Of a DNA stretch of 60,476 nt, positions 33,303-40,420 are shown in pieces (positions within the stretch are counted from its first letter, which is position 1; every line of letters starts with the position of its first letter). The stretch lies in IMG/VR virus record IMGVR_UViG_3300005095_000172, positions 80,148-140,623 of that record, one strand, 5' to 3'. The stretch is from a virus. The notes beneath the pieces are model-generated. The model was not told the DNA's origin, did no database searches, and saw nothing but the letters and a program-made list of their open reading frames with translations. A program made the translations under genes and the position numbers.

Positions 33303-33378
33303 TGGAGCGGATGAACGGCTACGATCCGTCAACCTTCGATTTGGAAAAACGACGCTCTACCTATTGAGCTACATCCGC
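33303..33378 (-). tRNA. tRNA-Gly(UCC)
   Basis: Acceptor GCGGATG/CATCCGC, loop TTTCCAA with one anticodon-stem mismatch, T-loop ATCGTAG (A54/U58), CCA encoded. Confidence 0.9.
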
Positions 33379-33380
33379 AT

Positions 33381-33454
33381 TGGTACCGTGCCTTGGTTCC
33401 GACCCAAGCAATCACTCCTTATGAGAGAGTAACGGACACCAGTCTCCGCACGGC
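33381..33454 (-). tRNA. tRNA with CAU anticodon (Met or Ile2)
   Basis: Acceptor GCCGTGC/GCACGGT, loop CTCATAA, T-loop GTCGGAA (G54/G58), CCA encoded. Could read AUA if C34 is modified to lysidine. Confidence 0.85.
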
Positions 33455-33461
33455 AAAATTA

Positions 33462-33549
33462 TGGTGGGTGTGGTAGAATTTGAATCTACTGAGTATCCAT
33501 GTACTGGTTTTACAGACCAGCGTGACTCCTCCATCGTCACCGCACACCC
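33462..33549 (-). tRNA. tRNA-Tyr(GUA)
   Basis: Class II. Acceptor GGGTGTG/CACACCC, loop CTGTAAA, T-loop TTCAAAT, CCA encoded. Confidence 0.93.
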
Positions 33550-33564
33550 ATAACATTTACTTAT

Positions 33565-33639
33565 TGGTCGGGATGGAGAATTTTGAAATCTCGTCCTCTA
33601 GTTCCCAAAACTAGCACTCTTCCTCTGAGCTACATCCCG
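33565..33639 (-). tRNA. tRNA-Pro(UGG)
   Basis: Acceptor CGGGATG/CATCCCG, loop TTTGGGA, T-loop TTCAAAA with a U-U at 53-61, CCA encoded. Confidence 0.9.
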
Positions 33640-33644
33640 ATATT

Positions 33645-33722
33645 TGGTGACTCCAGCCGGACTCGAACCGAGCAACCTTCGCTGTGAAAGAGCGACGAGG
33701 TAACCAATTCCTCTATGGAGCC
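33645..33722 (-). tRNA. tRNA-Glu(UUC), copy 1
   Basis: Acceptor GGCTCCA/TGGAGTC, loop CTTTCAC, canonical T-loop TTCGAGT, CCA encoded. A second tRNA-Glu(UUC) with the variant T-loop lies at 33893. Confidence 0.92.
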
Positions 33723-33735
33723 AAAAACTTAAAAA

Positions 33736-33811
33736 TGGTGGGACTGAGTGGAATCGAACCACCGACACAAGGATTTTCAATCCTCTGCTCTACCAACTGA
33801 GCTACAGTCCC
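33736..33811 (-). tRNA. tRNA-Phe(GAA)
   Basis: Acceptor GGGACTG/CAGTCCC, loop TTGAAAA, canonical T-loop TTCGATT, CCA encoded. Confidence 0.94.
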
Positions 33812-33815
33812 ATTT

Positions 33816-33889
33816 TGGTCCTCGTACAAGGTAACGCTCCTTGTTTTACCCGTTATCAGCGGATCGTTTTACTTTTAAACTATACGAGG
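33816..33889 (-). tRNA. tRNA-Ile(GAU)
   Basis: Acceptor CCTCGTA/TACGAGG, A73, loop CTGATAA. T-loop AGCGTTA: A54/U58, and position 55 is G, so the near-universal pseudouridine is impossible. Confidence 0.88.
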
Positions 33890-33892
33890 ATA

Positions 33893-33967
33893 TGGTGACT
33901 CCGATGGGTAACGATCCCACTTCTTCTGGTTGAAAACCAGACGACCTAACCTGTAGTCGACGGAGCC
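33893..33967 (-). tRNA. tRNA-Glu(UUC), copy 2
   Basis: Acceptor GGCTCCG/CGGAGTC, stem TCTGG/CCAGA with loop TTTTCAA, T-loop ATCGTTA (A54/U58), CCA encoded. Same anticodon as copy 1 but different body and T-loop type. Confidence 0.92.
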
Positions 33968-33974
33968 AATGTTT

Positions 33975-34049
33975 TGGTGGACTAGGGAGAATCGAACTCA
34001 CTGACATCTTCCTTGCAAGGGAAAATCGCTGAACCCACAGCTCTAGCCC
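33975..34049 (-). tRNA. tRNA-Ala(UGC)
   Basis: Acceptor GGGCTAG/CTAGTCC with G3-U70, loop CTTGCAA, canonical T-loop TTCGATT, CCA encoded. Confidence 0.93.
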
Positions 34050-34061
34050 ATAATTATAAAA

Positions 34062-34137
34062 TGGCGCAGACGACAGGTTACGATCCTGCTCTCTTCGACG
34101 TGACAAGCCGATGCTTTCCCGATTAAGCTACGTCTGC
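34062..34137 (-). tRNA. tRNA-Asp(GUC)
   Basis: Acceptor GCAGACG/CGTCTGC, G73, loop TTGTCAC, T-loop ATCGTAA (A54/U58), CCA encoded. Confidence 0.92.
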
Positions 34138-34139
34138 AT

Positions 34140-34214
34140 TGGTGGTTCCTGAAGGTATCGATCCTTCGTCCCCTGATTAAAAGTCAGGTATTCTTCCAAT
34201 TGAACTAAGGAAAC
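34140..34214 (-). tRNA. tRNA-Lys(UUU)
   Basis: Acceptor GTTTCCT/AGGAACC with one mismatch, loop CTTTTAA, T-loop ATCGATA (A54/A58), CCA encoded. Confidence 0.9.
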
Positions 34215-34216
34215 AT

Positions 34217-34289
34217 TGGTAGGGATAGGATTCGAACCTACATCTGCGGAGGTAGAAGCTCCGTGCATTAATCCAATTATGCTAATCCT
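34217..34289 (-). tRNA. tRNA-Arg(UCU), acceptor mismatched
   Basis: D-arm, anticodon arm (CGGAG/CTCCG, loop CTTCTAC) and T-loop TTCGAAT are sound, but the 3' acceptor strand TATCCCT does not pair well with its own 5' end (AGGATTA). It pairs 7 of 7 with GGGGATA of an orphan 5' half-tRNA at 34990-35024. Its 5' end overlaps the stop codon of the homing-nuclease gene, so it looks like a chimera made by that element. Confidence 0.75.
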
Positions 34290-34962
34290 GCTTTTTCATC
34301 GAAAAATTCTCACATTCTTCTAAAGTAGTTATCCAAATGATATTTCCATATGTTTCATTTAATATATCTATCTTTTCCCTTTGTACTTCAAAAGCATAAG
34401 GATTTTTTGGGTCTAAATAAACATCAAATTCTCCTAAATAAAAATCAGGAAAGTATTTGTGATTTTCCCCATCCATTTCATATACTAATGGTTCTGGTCT
34501 ATTCCACTCTATATTTAAGAAATCGAGCCGTTTAGCTAATGCTAATTCCCATGATGAATCTAATTTTACAATTTCGCCATTTTTCATCATATAATCTATC
34601 ATTTTCCTTCTTAATCTCCTATGATTAGAAGAAAGTGCCTTTTCACTAATAATACACTTAGTTTCTTCAGAATGTGTTTTACCTTTCCAAAATTTTTTCA
34701 CTCTTCCAGAATCATAGCCTTCTTTCAATTTGTTAGAAGCTTTTGAAATTCGTTCATCTGTATCCTTAGTTCTTCCTTTGTTCCATGCAAAGTTCCCATT
34801 TTCAGCCTTAACCTTTCTCATTTCTTCTAAATGTTTCATGTGTTCGTTTCGTTTTGGATTTTTATCACACCACCTACTATGGTTTGCCATAAACCCTTTT
34901 GGTTTGTTGGAAATATCAAATTCTTCCAAACAATATATGCACTTTCTTATATCACAAATCAT
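34282..34962 (-). CDS. Homing endonuclease with NUMOD3-like motif
   Basis: 226 residues. N-terminal Cys-rich unit (CIYCLEEF), repeated NUMOD3-like helices (FAWNKGRTKDTDERIS; FWKGKTHSEETKCIISEKA) that bind DNA, and a C-terminal nuclease-like part (DSSWELALAKRLD, YFPDFYL, VYLDPKN) resembling PD-(D/E)xK/EDxHD homing nucleases. It sits between an orphan tRNA 5' half and tRNA-Arg, consistent with a mobile gene targeting a tRNA. Confidence 0.85.
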   Translation of the reverse strand: MICDIRKCIYCLEEFDISNKPKGFMANHSRWCDKNPKRNEHMKHLEEMRKVKAENGNFAWNKGRTKDTDERISKASNKLKEGYDSGRVKKFWKGKTHSEETKCIISEKALSSNHRRLRRKMIDYMMKNGEIVKLDSSWELALAKRLDFLNIEWNRPEPLVYEMDGENHKYFPDFYLGEFDVYLDPKNPYAFEVQREKIDILNETYGNIIWITTLEECENFSMKKQD

Positions 34963-34989
34963 AAAAACTCCTTTGAGTTATTCAATAAT

Positions 34990-35024
34990 GAAGGCACGTG
35001 TTCTATCCATTGAACTATATCCCC
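34990..35024 (-). pseudogene. Orphan 5' half of a tRNA
   Basis: GGGGATA acceptor strand, D-arm GTTCAATGGATAGAAC and CGTGCCTTC, i.e. a tRNA cut inside its anticodon loop. What follows is the leader of the homing-nuclease gene. Confidence 0.7.
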
Positions 35025-35027
35025 ATA

Positions 35028-35103
35028 TGGAGCTGGATATCGGGAACGATCCGATGACCTACAGTTTACAAAACTGTCGCTCTACCAACTGAGCTAATCC
35101 AGC
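35028..35103 (-). tRNA. tRNA-Thr(UGU)
   Basis: Acceptor GCTGGAT/ATCCAGC, loop TTTGTAA, T-loop ATCGTTC (A54/U58), CCA encoded. Confidence 0.93.
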
Positions 35104-35108
35104 ATATT

Positions 35109-35183
35109 TGGATGCACGGGTTGGAATTGAACCAACATACTCTAGGGTATGAACCTAGCGAATTACCAGTCTTCTACCGTGCA
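35109..35183 (-). tRNA. tRNA-Met(CAU)
   Basis: Acceptor TGCACGG/CCGTGCA, stem CTAGG/CCTAG with loop TTCATAC, canonical T-loop TTCAATT, CCA encoded. Confidence 0.93.
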
Positions 35184-35253
35184 ATAAACTTATAAATAAA
35201 ATTTTGAAATATGATTTTCGGATTGAGATTCAATCCTGAGATAATCAAGAACT

Positions 35254-35290
35254 CTTAAAAGACTCCTTGAATTGAAGGAGTCTTTTAAGA
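35254..35290. terminator. Long perfect hairpin after the 46-residue gene
   Basis: TCTTAAAAGACTCCTT and its complement, about 16 bp with a short loop, overlapping the stop codon of the 46-residue ORF. No clear U-tract on the minus strand; may act as terminator or stabiliser. Confidence 0.55.
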
Positions 35291-35425
35291 AGTCTTTTTA
35301 TCTACCATCGGATATTCGAGTGCCTCTCCACGCCCGAAAATATCCTGTCTACTAAACGGAGCCGTTGCGACGGTAACTTTAACGATACTAATATCTTGTA
35401 CTTGCTTTTTAACAAAGTGTTTCAT
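35285..35425 (-). CDS. Small protein behind three tandem promoters
   Basis: 46 residues (KHFVKKQVQDISIVKVTV ... DIFGRGEALEYPMVDKKTS). Strong AAGGAG site 7 nt before the ATG. No family recognised. Three copies of the phage promoter lie immediately upstream and a long hairpin follows, as for a highly expressed stand-alone gene. Confidence 0.65.
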   Translation of the reverse strand: MKHFVKKQVQDISIVKVTVATAPFSRQDIFGRGEALEYPMVDKKTS

Positions 35426-35454
35426 CGTAACTCTCCTTTATTTTTATTTTTTGA

Positions 35455-35478
35455 ATTATAGCTAAACTTTACTTAAAG
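35455..35478 (-). promoter_or_regulatory. Promoter copy 1 of 3
   Basis: TATAAT 35455-35460 with CTTTAAG 11 nt upstream. Confidence 0.7.
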
Positions 35479-35532
35479 TTAGCTTAAGTCCTTAAACTTA
35501 ATTATTTAGGTTATTTAATAACCAACTTTGAT

Positions 35533-35556
35533 ATTTTAGCTAAACTTTACTTAAAG
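35533..35556 (-). promoter_or_regulatory. Promoter copy 2 of 3
   Basis: TAAAAT 35533-35538 with the same CTTTAAG box and spacer as copies 1 and 3. Confidence 0.6.
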
Positions 35557-35612
35557 TTAGCTTAATTTTAAGGAAATTTATAAAAATCTATTCCTTAATT
35601 TTTGATAATTGA

Positions 35613-35636
35613 ATTATAGCTAAACTTTACTTAAAG
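35613..35636 (-). promoter_or_regulatory. Promoter copy 3 of 3
   Basis: TATAAT 35613-35618 with CTTTAAG 11 nt upstream; box and spacer identical to copy 1. Confidence 0.7.
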
Positions 35637-35664
35637 TTAGCTTAAGTCATGAAACTTTCCTCAT

Positions 35665-36372
35665 TTACCAATAATCATATAAATCTAATATTCTTGTATC
35701 TTTTTCTTCTATGTCTCTTTTTCTATGAATAGAGCGATCATAATCAGTGACATTATATTCACCTATCATTCTTAGTCCAGCATACTTAGCCAAACTTTTA
35801 AGTTCTGATTCTAACTTGAAACTTCTATCGCATTTTTGAATAGAAAGTTTATCGTGGAATTCTTGGAAAAGTGTATCCTTGAATTCAAATCTTCCATTAT
35901 ATGCCATGAACTTAGGGAAATGCCTACTTTGTTTCCAATTTATATGTTCTTCAAATACATCGTTCTCAGACATATATTCTTTAAAGTTCAAAGCATTGTC
36001 TAAGAAAGTATCATAATCTACTATTTTTGTTTTCCCCATGATAGGGTTATTTTGATCTTCAAAGAAAAGATACCATAAAGGAGGAAAGAACCTTCTTCTT
36101 GTTCCTATAATATAATTATAAAGATTCTTTCCATCATTACCTTCCTCATAGAAAAATCTTTCTATCCATCCCCTTTCATAGAAATAAACGCTTTTATACC
36201 AAGTCCTTGGGTCTCTTATAGTGGTAAAAGTTTCTAATCCTCTTGGTGTGAAATCTGTTGGAATATGGGACATAATAACAGAAGGAGTTTTTTGTTCTAT
36301 GATAGCATTTTTTACTGATGTACCGCCACATTTAAAATTGTGGATATAACACTTATCATCGAAAATTATCAA
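35665..36372 (-). CDS. Sulfotransferase-like protein
   Basis: 235 residues. CYIHNFKCGGTSVKNA near 8 (PAPS loop) and TIRDPRTWYKSVYFY near 51 (3' motif), same layout as the sulfotransferases at 25236 and 27235. Overlaps the upstream glycosyltransferase by 4 nt. Confidence 0.82.
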   Translation of the reverse strand: MIIFDDKCYIHNFKCGGTSVKNAIIEQKTPSVIMSHIPTDFTPRGLETFTTIRDPRTWYKSVYFYERGWIERFFYEEGNDGKNLYNYIIGTRRRFFPPLWYLFFEDQNNPIMGKTKIVDYDTFLDNALNFKEYMSENDVFEEHINWKQSRHFPKFMAYNGRFEFKDTLFQEFHDKLSIQKCDRSFKLESELKSLAKYAGLRMIGEYNVTDYDRSIHRKRDIEEKDTRILDLYDYW

Positions 36373-37139
36373 TAGATACTCTCCTTCACATTCCTGCCTT
36401 TAGTGTATTTATCTTTATAAATAATAGGGTCTTTCAGTCTCTCTGGTAAATTATCCCAATACCACTCATCATCTTTAAAAATCATAGAACAAAAAAGGTG
36501 ATTAATCAGATGTTTGTTTTTCACCCTTTTTAATTCTTTCATAGAAATAGACTCATCTGAAAATTGCCTAGCATATAATTCTCTACTTGGTTTCTCAGGT
36601 AATATAAAATTCCCCAAAGAAATTAATTGAATATACGCTACAACATCATCTGAGAAATAATTTTTATAATCAACCCAATCGCTTATTTCTTTATAGATAT
36701 CTAAAGAAGTTTCGGTTTTCACAATAGAAGGTGCATATGAAGGATTAAATTTCTTCCTATTGAAGAAATGACTAATTTCAGAAGTAGAATTCTTCCCATT
36801 TAATATGGAAGTGAACCAATTATCTTCTTCGAAAAATTCATCTTGAATGGATAAAAGAATATCATCAGCATCTAATTTTAAAGAATACTCTGTTTTAACA
36901 TTTTCTAATGCTCCAACAAAAGCTTTAATAGCTCCTCTATTTTCGCCACCGTCGATTACAGTGAAAAGAGACTTTCCGTTGGTTAGTCTATATAACATTT
37001 CTTTATGTTCTTCATCGCTTCCGTCATCATAGATGACAGATTGAACGCCATTTTTCTCAATTCCTTCTACATATCTTTTAAAACACCATTCTGGTTTATT
37101 GTAGAAGGAAGTAGTTACAGTTAAATCTTCTATTTTCAT
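36369..37139 (-). CDS. Glycosyltransferase family 2-like
   Basis: 256 residues. LTVTTSFYNKPEW start, VIYDDGSDEEHKE near 35 and LKLDADDILL near 88 (DxD). Similar to the GT domain at 23766 (INDGSDEEY, LDSDD), so probably paralogous; each is beside a sulfotransferase. Confidence 0.8.
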   Translation of the reverse strand: MKIEDLTVTTSFYNKPEWCFKRYVEGIEKNGVQSVIYDDGSDEEHKEMLYRLTNGKSLFTVIDGGENRGAIKAFVGALENVKTEYSLKLDADDILLSIQDEFFEEDNWFTSILNGKNSTSEISHFFNRKKFNPSYAPSIVKTETSLDIYKEISDWVDYKNYFSDDVVAYIQLISLGNFILPEKPSRELYARQFSDESISMKELKRVKNKHLINHLFCSMIFKDDEWYWDNLPERLKDPIIYKDKYTKGRNVKESIY

Positions 37140-37148
37140 TCTATTTCC

Positions 37149-37277
37149 TTAAAAATTATATATCCCACGCATACTTTTCAAAAGTATCCCATCAGCTAAT
37201 TCATTTAGTAAGTCCCTCTTCTCGCCATATTTATCTGGTTCAATAAACTCTTGGTCAATTATCTTGTTTTTATTCAA
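37149..37277 (-). CDS. Possible small ORF
   Basis: About 42 residues from TTG (NKNKIIDQEFIEPDKYGEKRD ...). No clear ribosome site; could be coupled to the preceding gene. Weak. Confidence 0.3.
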   Translation of the reverse strand: MNKNKIIDQEFIEPDKYGEKRDLLNELADGILLKSMRGIYNF

Positions 37278-37279
37278 CT

Positions 37280-37702
37280 TCAAAGGTTTTTAAGACTATA
37301 CCAATAACTCTTATAGCTTTCTGGATTAGAACCAACCAACTCTTTATTTACGAGTTTCTCTCCCTTTCCGTTGAAAAACTCTTGCCAAATTCTTTCAGCT
37401 GATTTAGTAATTTGAGAATAATTCCAATTGGGAGCCAAAGTTCCCTGCATCTGCATAGCTACCATATATGCAAGTGGACCAAATCCCTTACGTGCCCAAA
37501 CAGCATCCATGTACATATCTTCTTTAATACCAAAAACGAACATTATCTTAGATTCCATGCCTTCCATATTATAGGAACTAATGGCTTCAGCTAATTCATC
37601 ATCAGCTTTATAGAGATAAGTCAATCCATAAGAAGTGAAAAGTTCATAGTCATCAAGACCTTTCATTGCTTCATCAATACGCTGAAGAGCTTCTCTCAAC
37701 AT
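37280..37702 (-). CDS. M[IL]RE-tagged protein
   Basis: 140 residues starting MLREALQRIDEAMKG: tag with I-D-E/A site. The body (TSYGLTYLYKADDELAEAI ... DAVWARKGFGPLAYMVAM) is not assigned. Candidate internal virion protein by tag. Confidence 0.7.
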   Translation of the reverse strand: MLREALQRIDEAMKGLDDYELFTSYGLTYLYKADDELAEAISSYNMEGMESKIMFVFGIKEDMYMDAVWARKGFGPLAYMVAMQMQGTLAPNWNYSQITKSAERIWQEFFNGKGEKLVNKELVGSNPESYKSYWYSLKNL

Positions 37703-37705
37703 ATT

Positions 37706-38252
37706 TTACAAACCCGCCTCTTTTACAATTTTTCTTAATTCTCTAAATGAAATATCGAACGGAAGGTCTTCCATCCCGCTTTCGGAATCCTTTCCTGTAT
37801 CAACTGAAGTTGATTTTGACACCATGCTTACATATTTGTTGTTTACTTTGATTTTCAAATCTTTGATGATAGAAGGTTGAATGTCAGTTTTCCTGATAAC
37901 CAATTATACACAAAAGCAACTTTCCCCTTAGCCGAAAGTGCTTTAAAATCTTTCTTTGACAAAATCTCGCCAAAATCAACATTACCGTCAATTTCTTCAA
38001 GAGTAGCTATATCTTTAATAGCTTTTCAAATTTTTTGAATTGTGTGGGTGTGAGAGAGTAAAGACTACCAAGCTCAGATGACCAAGAACTTTTGATTCCA
38101 AGCTCGCCTTTCGCATATTGATCAATTGACTCATAACCACCATTAACGTCAAGCCAATCTAGAACGTCATTATAAGTCACTCCTGGTTTGCGTTTCGTGG
38201 CTGCTGAAATAATTTTTGCTTCAGAAATATTTTGTATTACTTTTCTTAACAT
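37706..38252 (-). pseudogene. M[IL]RE-tagged protein split by two frameshifts
   Basis: Starts MLRKVIQNISEAK (I-S-E/A site). The frame breaks at 38023-38026 and again at 37888-37891, both runs of four A on the coding strand; adding one A at each gives a continuous 182-residue protein (FEK-AIKDIATLEEIDGNV ... AFVYNWLSGK-TDIQPSIIKDL ... ELRKIVKEAGL). Read singly, the parts look like an 81-residue and a 65-residue ORF. Two equal defects in one gene suggest assembly indels. Confidence 0.65.
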
Positions 38253-38969
38253 TTAGATAGTTTCCTTTAACCAATTAGTGAATCCTTTTTCAAATACTTT
38301 CACAGTTTTCTCTATGAACTTTTCTAGAGTATCGTAATTCTTTTCAATTATTTTCAAAGCACCTTTTTTAATACTTGTTTCGTAAGGAACATCGTCTAGA
38401 AGTTCTTCTAATGATTCTAAGTACTCTTCCCAATTTTCTCCTGTTGGGCCTTCTTCAGTCAAGTCCATAATGGCTTGTTCTACTTCTTCTATCCATTCCA
38501 TTACCTCATCTACTGGGTCACCATAGTTATCATCATACCAAACTGAAACTTCTCCGTCCACAGCTCCTTTATAAAGATAATCTCCATAATCGCCCACTAA
38601 GAGATAACCACCTGAACGTCCAGCATATGAAAAATCGTCAAGGTCAAACTCTGCTTTCAGAGACTCTTCCAAATCTTCTCTTTCATATTCATAATATCTA
38701 CCTATAAAATATTCCAATGTTTCTTGATCATATTCGACAAGTTCCAATACTTCATCTTCATCATATTCCAAATATGCTTTAACATTAAATTCGAGAGAAC
38801 CTTTTTTAGCTCCATAATAACCCATCCAACCTGCTTCGTATGGATACTTCATTGCCTCTACCCAAAGCTCTGCTTCTTTAAAATTCACATTATATGCTTT
38901 CTTAATTTTCTTAGGAAAATACTTCCAAACATTGTCTTTCCTTACTTCTAAAACCACTTCTCTTAACAT
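38253..38969 (-). CDS. M[IL]RE-tagged acidic protein
   Basis: 238 residues starting MLREVVLEVRKDN. Strongly acidic, Tyr-rich centre (YYEYEREDLEESL; SYAGRSGGYLLVGDYGDYL). No family recognised. 0 nt gap to the split tagged gene. Confidence 0.7.
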   Translation of the reverse strand: MLREVVLEVRKDNVWKYFPKKIKKAYNVNFKEAELWVEAMKYPYEAGWMGYYGAKKGSLEFNVKAYLEYDEDEVLELVEYDQETLEYFIGRYYEYEREDLEESLKAEFDLDDFSYAGRSGGYLLVGDYGDYLYKGAVDGEVSVWYDDNYGDPVDEVMEWIEEVEQAIMDLTEEGPTGENWEEYLESLEELLDDVPYETSIKKGALKIIEKNYDTLEKFIEKTVKVFEKGFTNWLKETI

Positions 38970-39034
38970 CTGAGTTCCTTTAGCTTATTTTATATATATT
39001 TAAGTATCTTACCGTTTTTTACCTTATACATCCC

Positions 39035-39463
39035 TTAAGAATCTTTCCTATCTAATTTCAAATCTTCAACAGTTTCATTCCCAAAATATAATGGTTCAGG
39101 GAACTCAGGTAAATCGGAAAAATCGAAATCTTCTGGGATATCATAAGCTAAAGTTATGTGAGGTTTAAATTCATCAAAATCCGAAATGAACCCGTACTTC
39201 TCTACTAAGACTCTATTTCTTTCTACTATGTCCTCAGAACCAATCTCAGCTACTAAAGCTCTTTCACCTGTTTGCCCAAAGACATTATATCCCTTCACAA
39301 TCCCAGAAGCTATATAGTCTTCTGTTTTTATTTCCCCGTCGAATGGCTTTTTACTATAAATAAGCGTCAAATGTGGGTCTGGAGTATGTTTTAAGTCTGG
39401 TAAATAGGTTTCACAGTACTCTTTAAAAACTTCTTCTGAACCATTTACAAGTTTAAGAGACAT
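39035..39463 (-). CDS. acb1: Anti-CBASS 2H phosphoesterase (Acb1-like)
   Basis: 142 residues from the second ATG (SLKLVNG). Two HxT motifs, PDPHLTLIYSKKPF near 31 and FKPHITLAYDI near 105, define the 2H phosphoesterase fold. Size, the IYSKKP extension, a Y/F-D-x-F-KPHIT block and the ending VEDLKLD match T4 Acb1 (57B), which cleaves cyclic oligonucleotide signals of CBASS immunity. Recognised by pattern, not alignment; a general RNA 2',3'-cyclic phosphodiesterase remains possible. Confidence 0.72.
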   Translation of the reverse strand: MSLKLVNGSEEVFKEYCETYLPDLKHTPDPHLTLIYSKKPFDGEIKTEDYIASGIVKGYNVFGQTGERALVAEIGSEDIVERNRVLVEKYGFISDFDEFKPHITLAYDIPEDFDFSDLPEFPEPLYFGNETVEDLKLDRKDS

Positions 39464-39518
39464 ATACACCTTTATCGTATAATTTCTCTTTCACTAAATC
39501 TATCGCTTCCCTAATCAT
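39453..39518 (-). CDS. Possible 21-residue M[IL]RE peptide
   Basis: MIREAIDLVKEKLYDKGVYVS, overlapping the dCMP deaminase stop and the Acb1 start. Repeats the tag almost exactly, so it may be a tag remnant or a real peptide. Confidence 0.35.
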   Translation of the reverse strand: MIREAIDLVKEKLYDKGVYVS

Positions 39519-40017
39519 TCTTCATCCCCATTTCTATAACTTCAATACCATAATCTTTCAGAAAATCTATTCCTGATTTGTCTCTATAATTTTCTGAAAA
39601 TACTATCCTCTTAATACCAGCAGACGCCATTGCGATAGAACACGAAATACACGGAGCGTGAGTGACATACATAGTACAACCATCTACACTAATACCATTC
39701 TTAGCAGCAAATAGAATGGAATTGAGTTCAGCATGAATCACTTCTCCTTTAGTAACTAAATCATACCCGATATTCACAGAATTCGAACCACAATCACAAG
39801 TAAGCTTATTTGATTTAAGTTCTTTACCGCACTTTGTACATCTGACATAATCTACTGTATCCTCGCAACAATTATCATACCCAGACGGAGTACCGTTATA
39901 ACCAACAGAAATAATTCTATCACCCTTAGCTATAACAGCACCAACCTTTAATCTCCTACATTTAGACATTTCAGACCAAACATGGGCAGTCTTCATCAGG
40001 ACTTCATCATATTTCAT
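39511..40017 (-). CDS. dCMP deaminase
   Basis: 168 residues. KVGAVIAKGDRIISVGYNG near 25, HAELNS near 96 (catalytic His/Glu) and APCISCS near 120 (zinc Cys), with an inserted four-Cys ribbon (RCTKCG ... CDCG) at 58-78. Supplies dUMP for thymidylate; fits with nrdAB. Confidence 0.92.
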   Translation of the reverse strand: MKYDEVLMKTAHVWSEMSKCRRLKVGAVIAKGDRIISVGYNGTPSGYDNCCEDTVDYVRCTKCGKELKSNKLTCDCGSNSVNIGYDLVTKGEVIHAELNSILFAAKNGISVDGCTMYVTHAPCISCSIAMASAGIKRIVFSENYRDKSGIDFLKDYGIEVIEMGMKND

Positions 40018-40032
40018 ATTAAGACCAACTTC

Positions 40033-40326
40033 TCAATTAAACCAACAAGTTGCCTCTTCTTCACTGTATCTCCAGTCAGTCGGTAGTGCCTGAAAAGATA
40101 CTTCAGTTTCTCTTTCATCAATAGGAACTTCTACCCAAACATATCCACAAGTCCTACAAGTACAAACCACTACATTCTCCGTAAGAGAAGAATCATCATC
40201 TAATAGACCCCGTTCTCTTAAAAAAGAATGATAAGAAGACAAACCAGGATTATATTCTCCGATTTCAAAAAATACTAAATTTGTATCACTATATCCACAT
40301 TTCTTACACGATTTATCAATTTTCAT
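40033..40326 (-). CDS. Zinc-ribbon protein
   Basis: 97 residues with CKKCG near 7 and CTCRTCG near 55, one zinc ribbon. Function unknown. Confidence 0.7.
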   Translation of the reverse strand: MKIDKSCKKCGYSDTNLVFFEIGEYNPGLSSYHSFLRERGLLDDDSSLTENVVVCTCRTCGYVWVEVPIDERETEVSFQALPTDWRYSEEEATCWFN

Positions 40327-40339
40327 TTCTTCTCCTTTA

Positions 40340-40420
40340 TCATTTAAAAGTATCAGCCCATTCTGAAATGGAACTCCTTACAGTTTTTGTTAAATTAAAC
40401 CCAGCTACTCTCACATTCAT
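40340..40420 (-). CDS. Possible 26-residue peptide
   Basis: NVRVAGFNLTKTVRSSISEWADTFK; ATG overlaps the phoH stop (ATGA) with GAGG upstream. Small but coupled. Confidence 0.4.
   Translation of the reverse strand: MNVRVAGFNLTKTVRSSISEWADTFK

Noticed and set aside
32261-34106. ORFs of 60-114 residues in the tRNA array
   Set aside because: Each crosses one or more clear tRNA genes.
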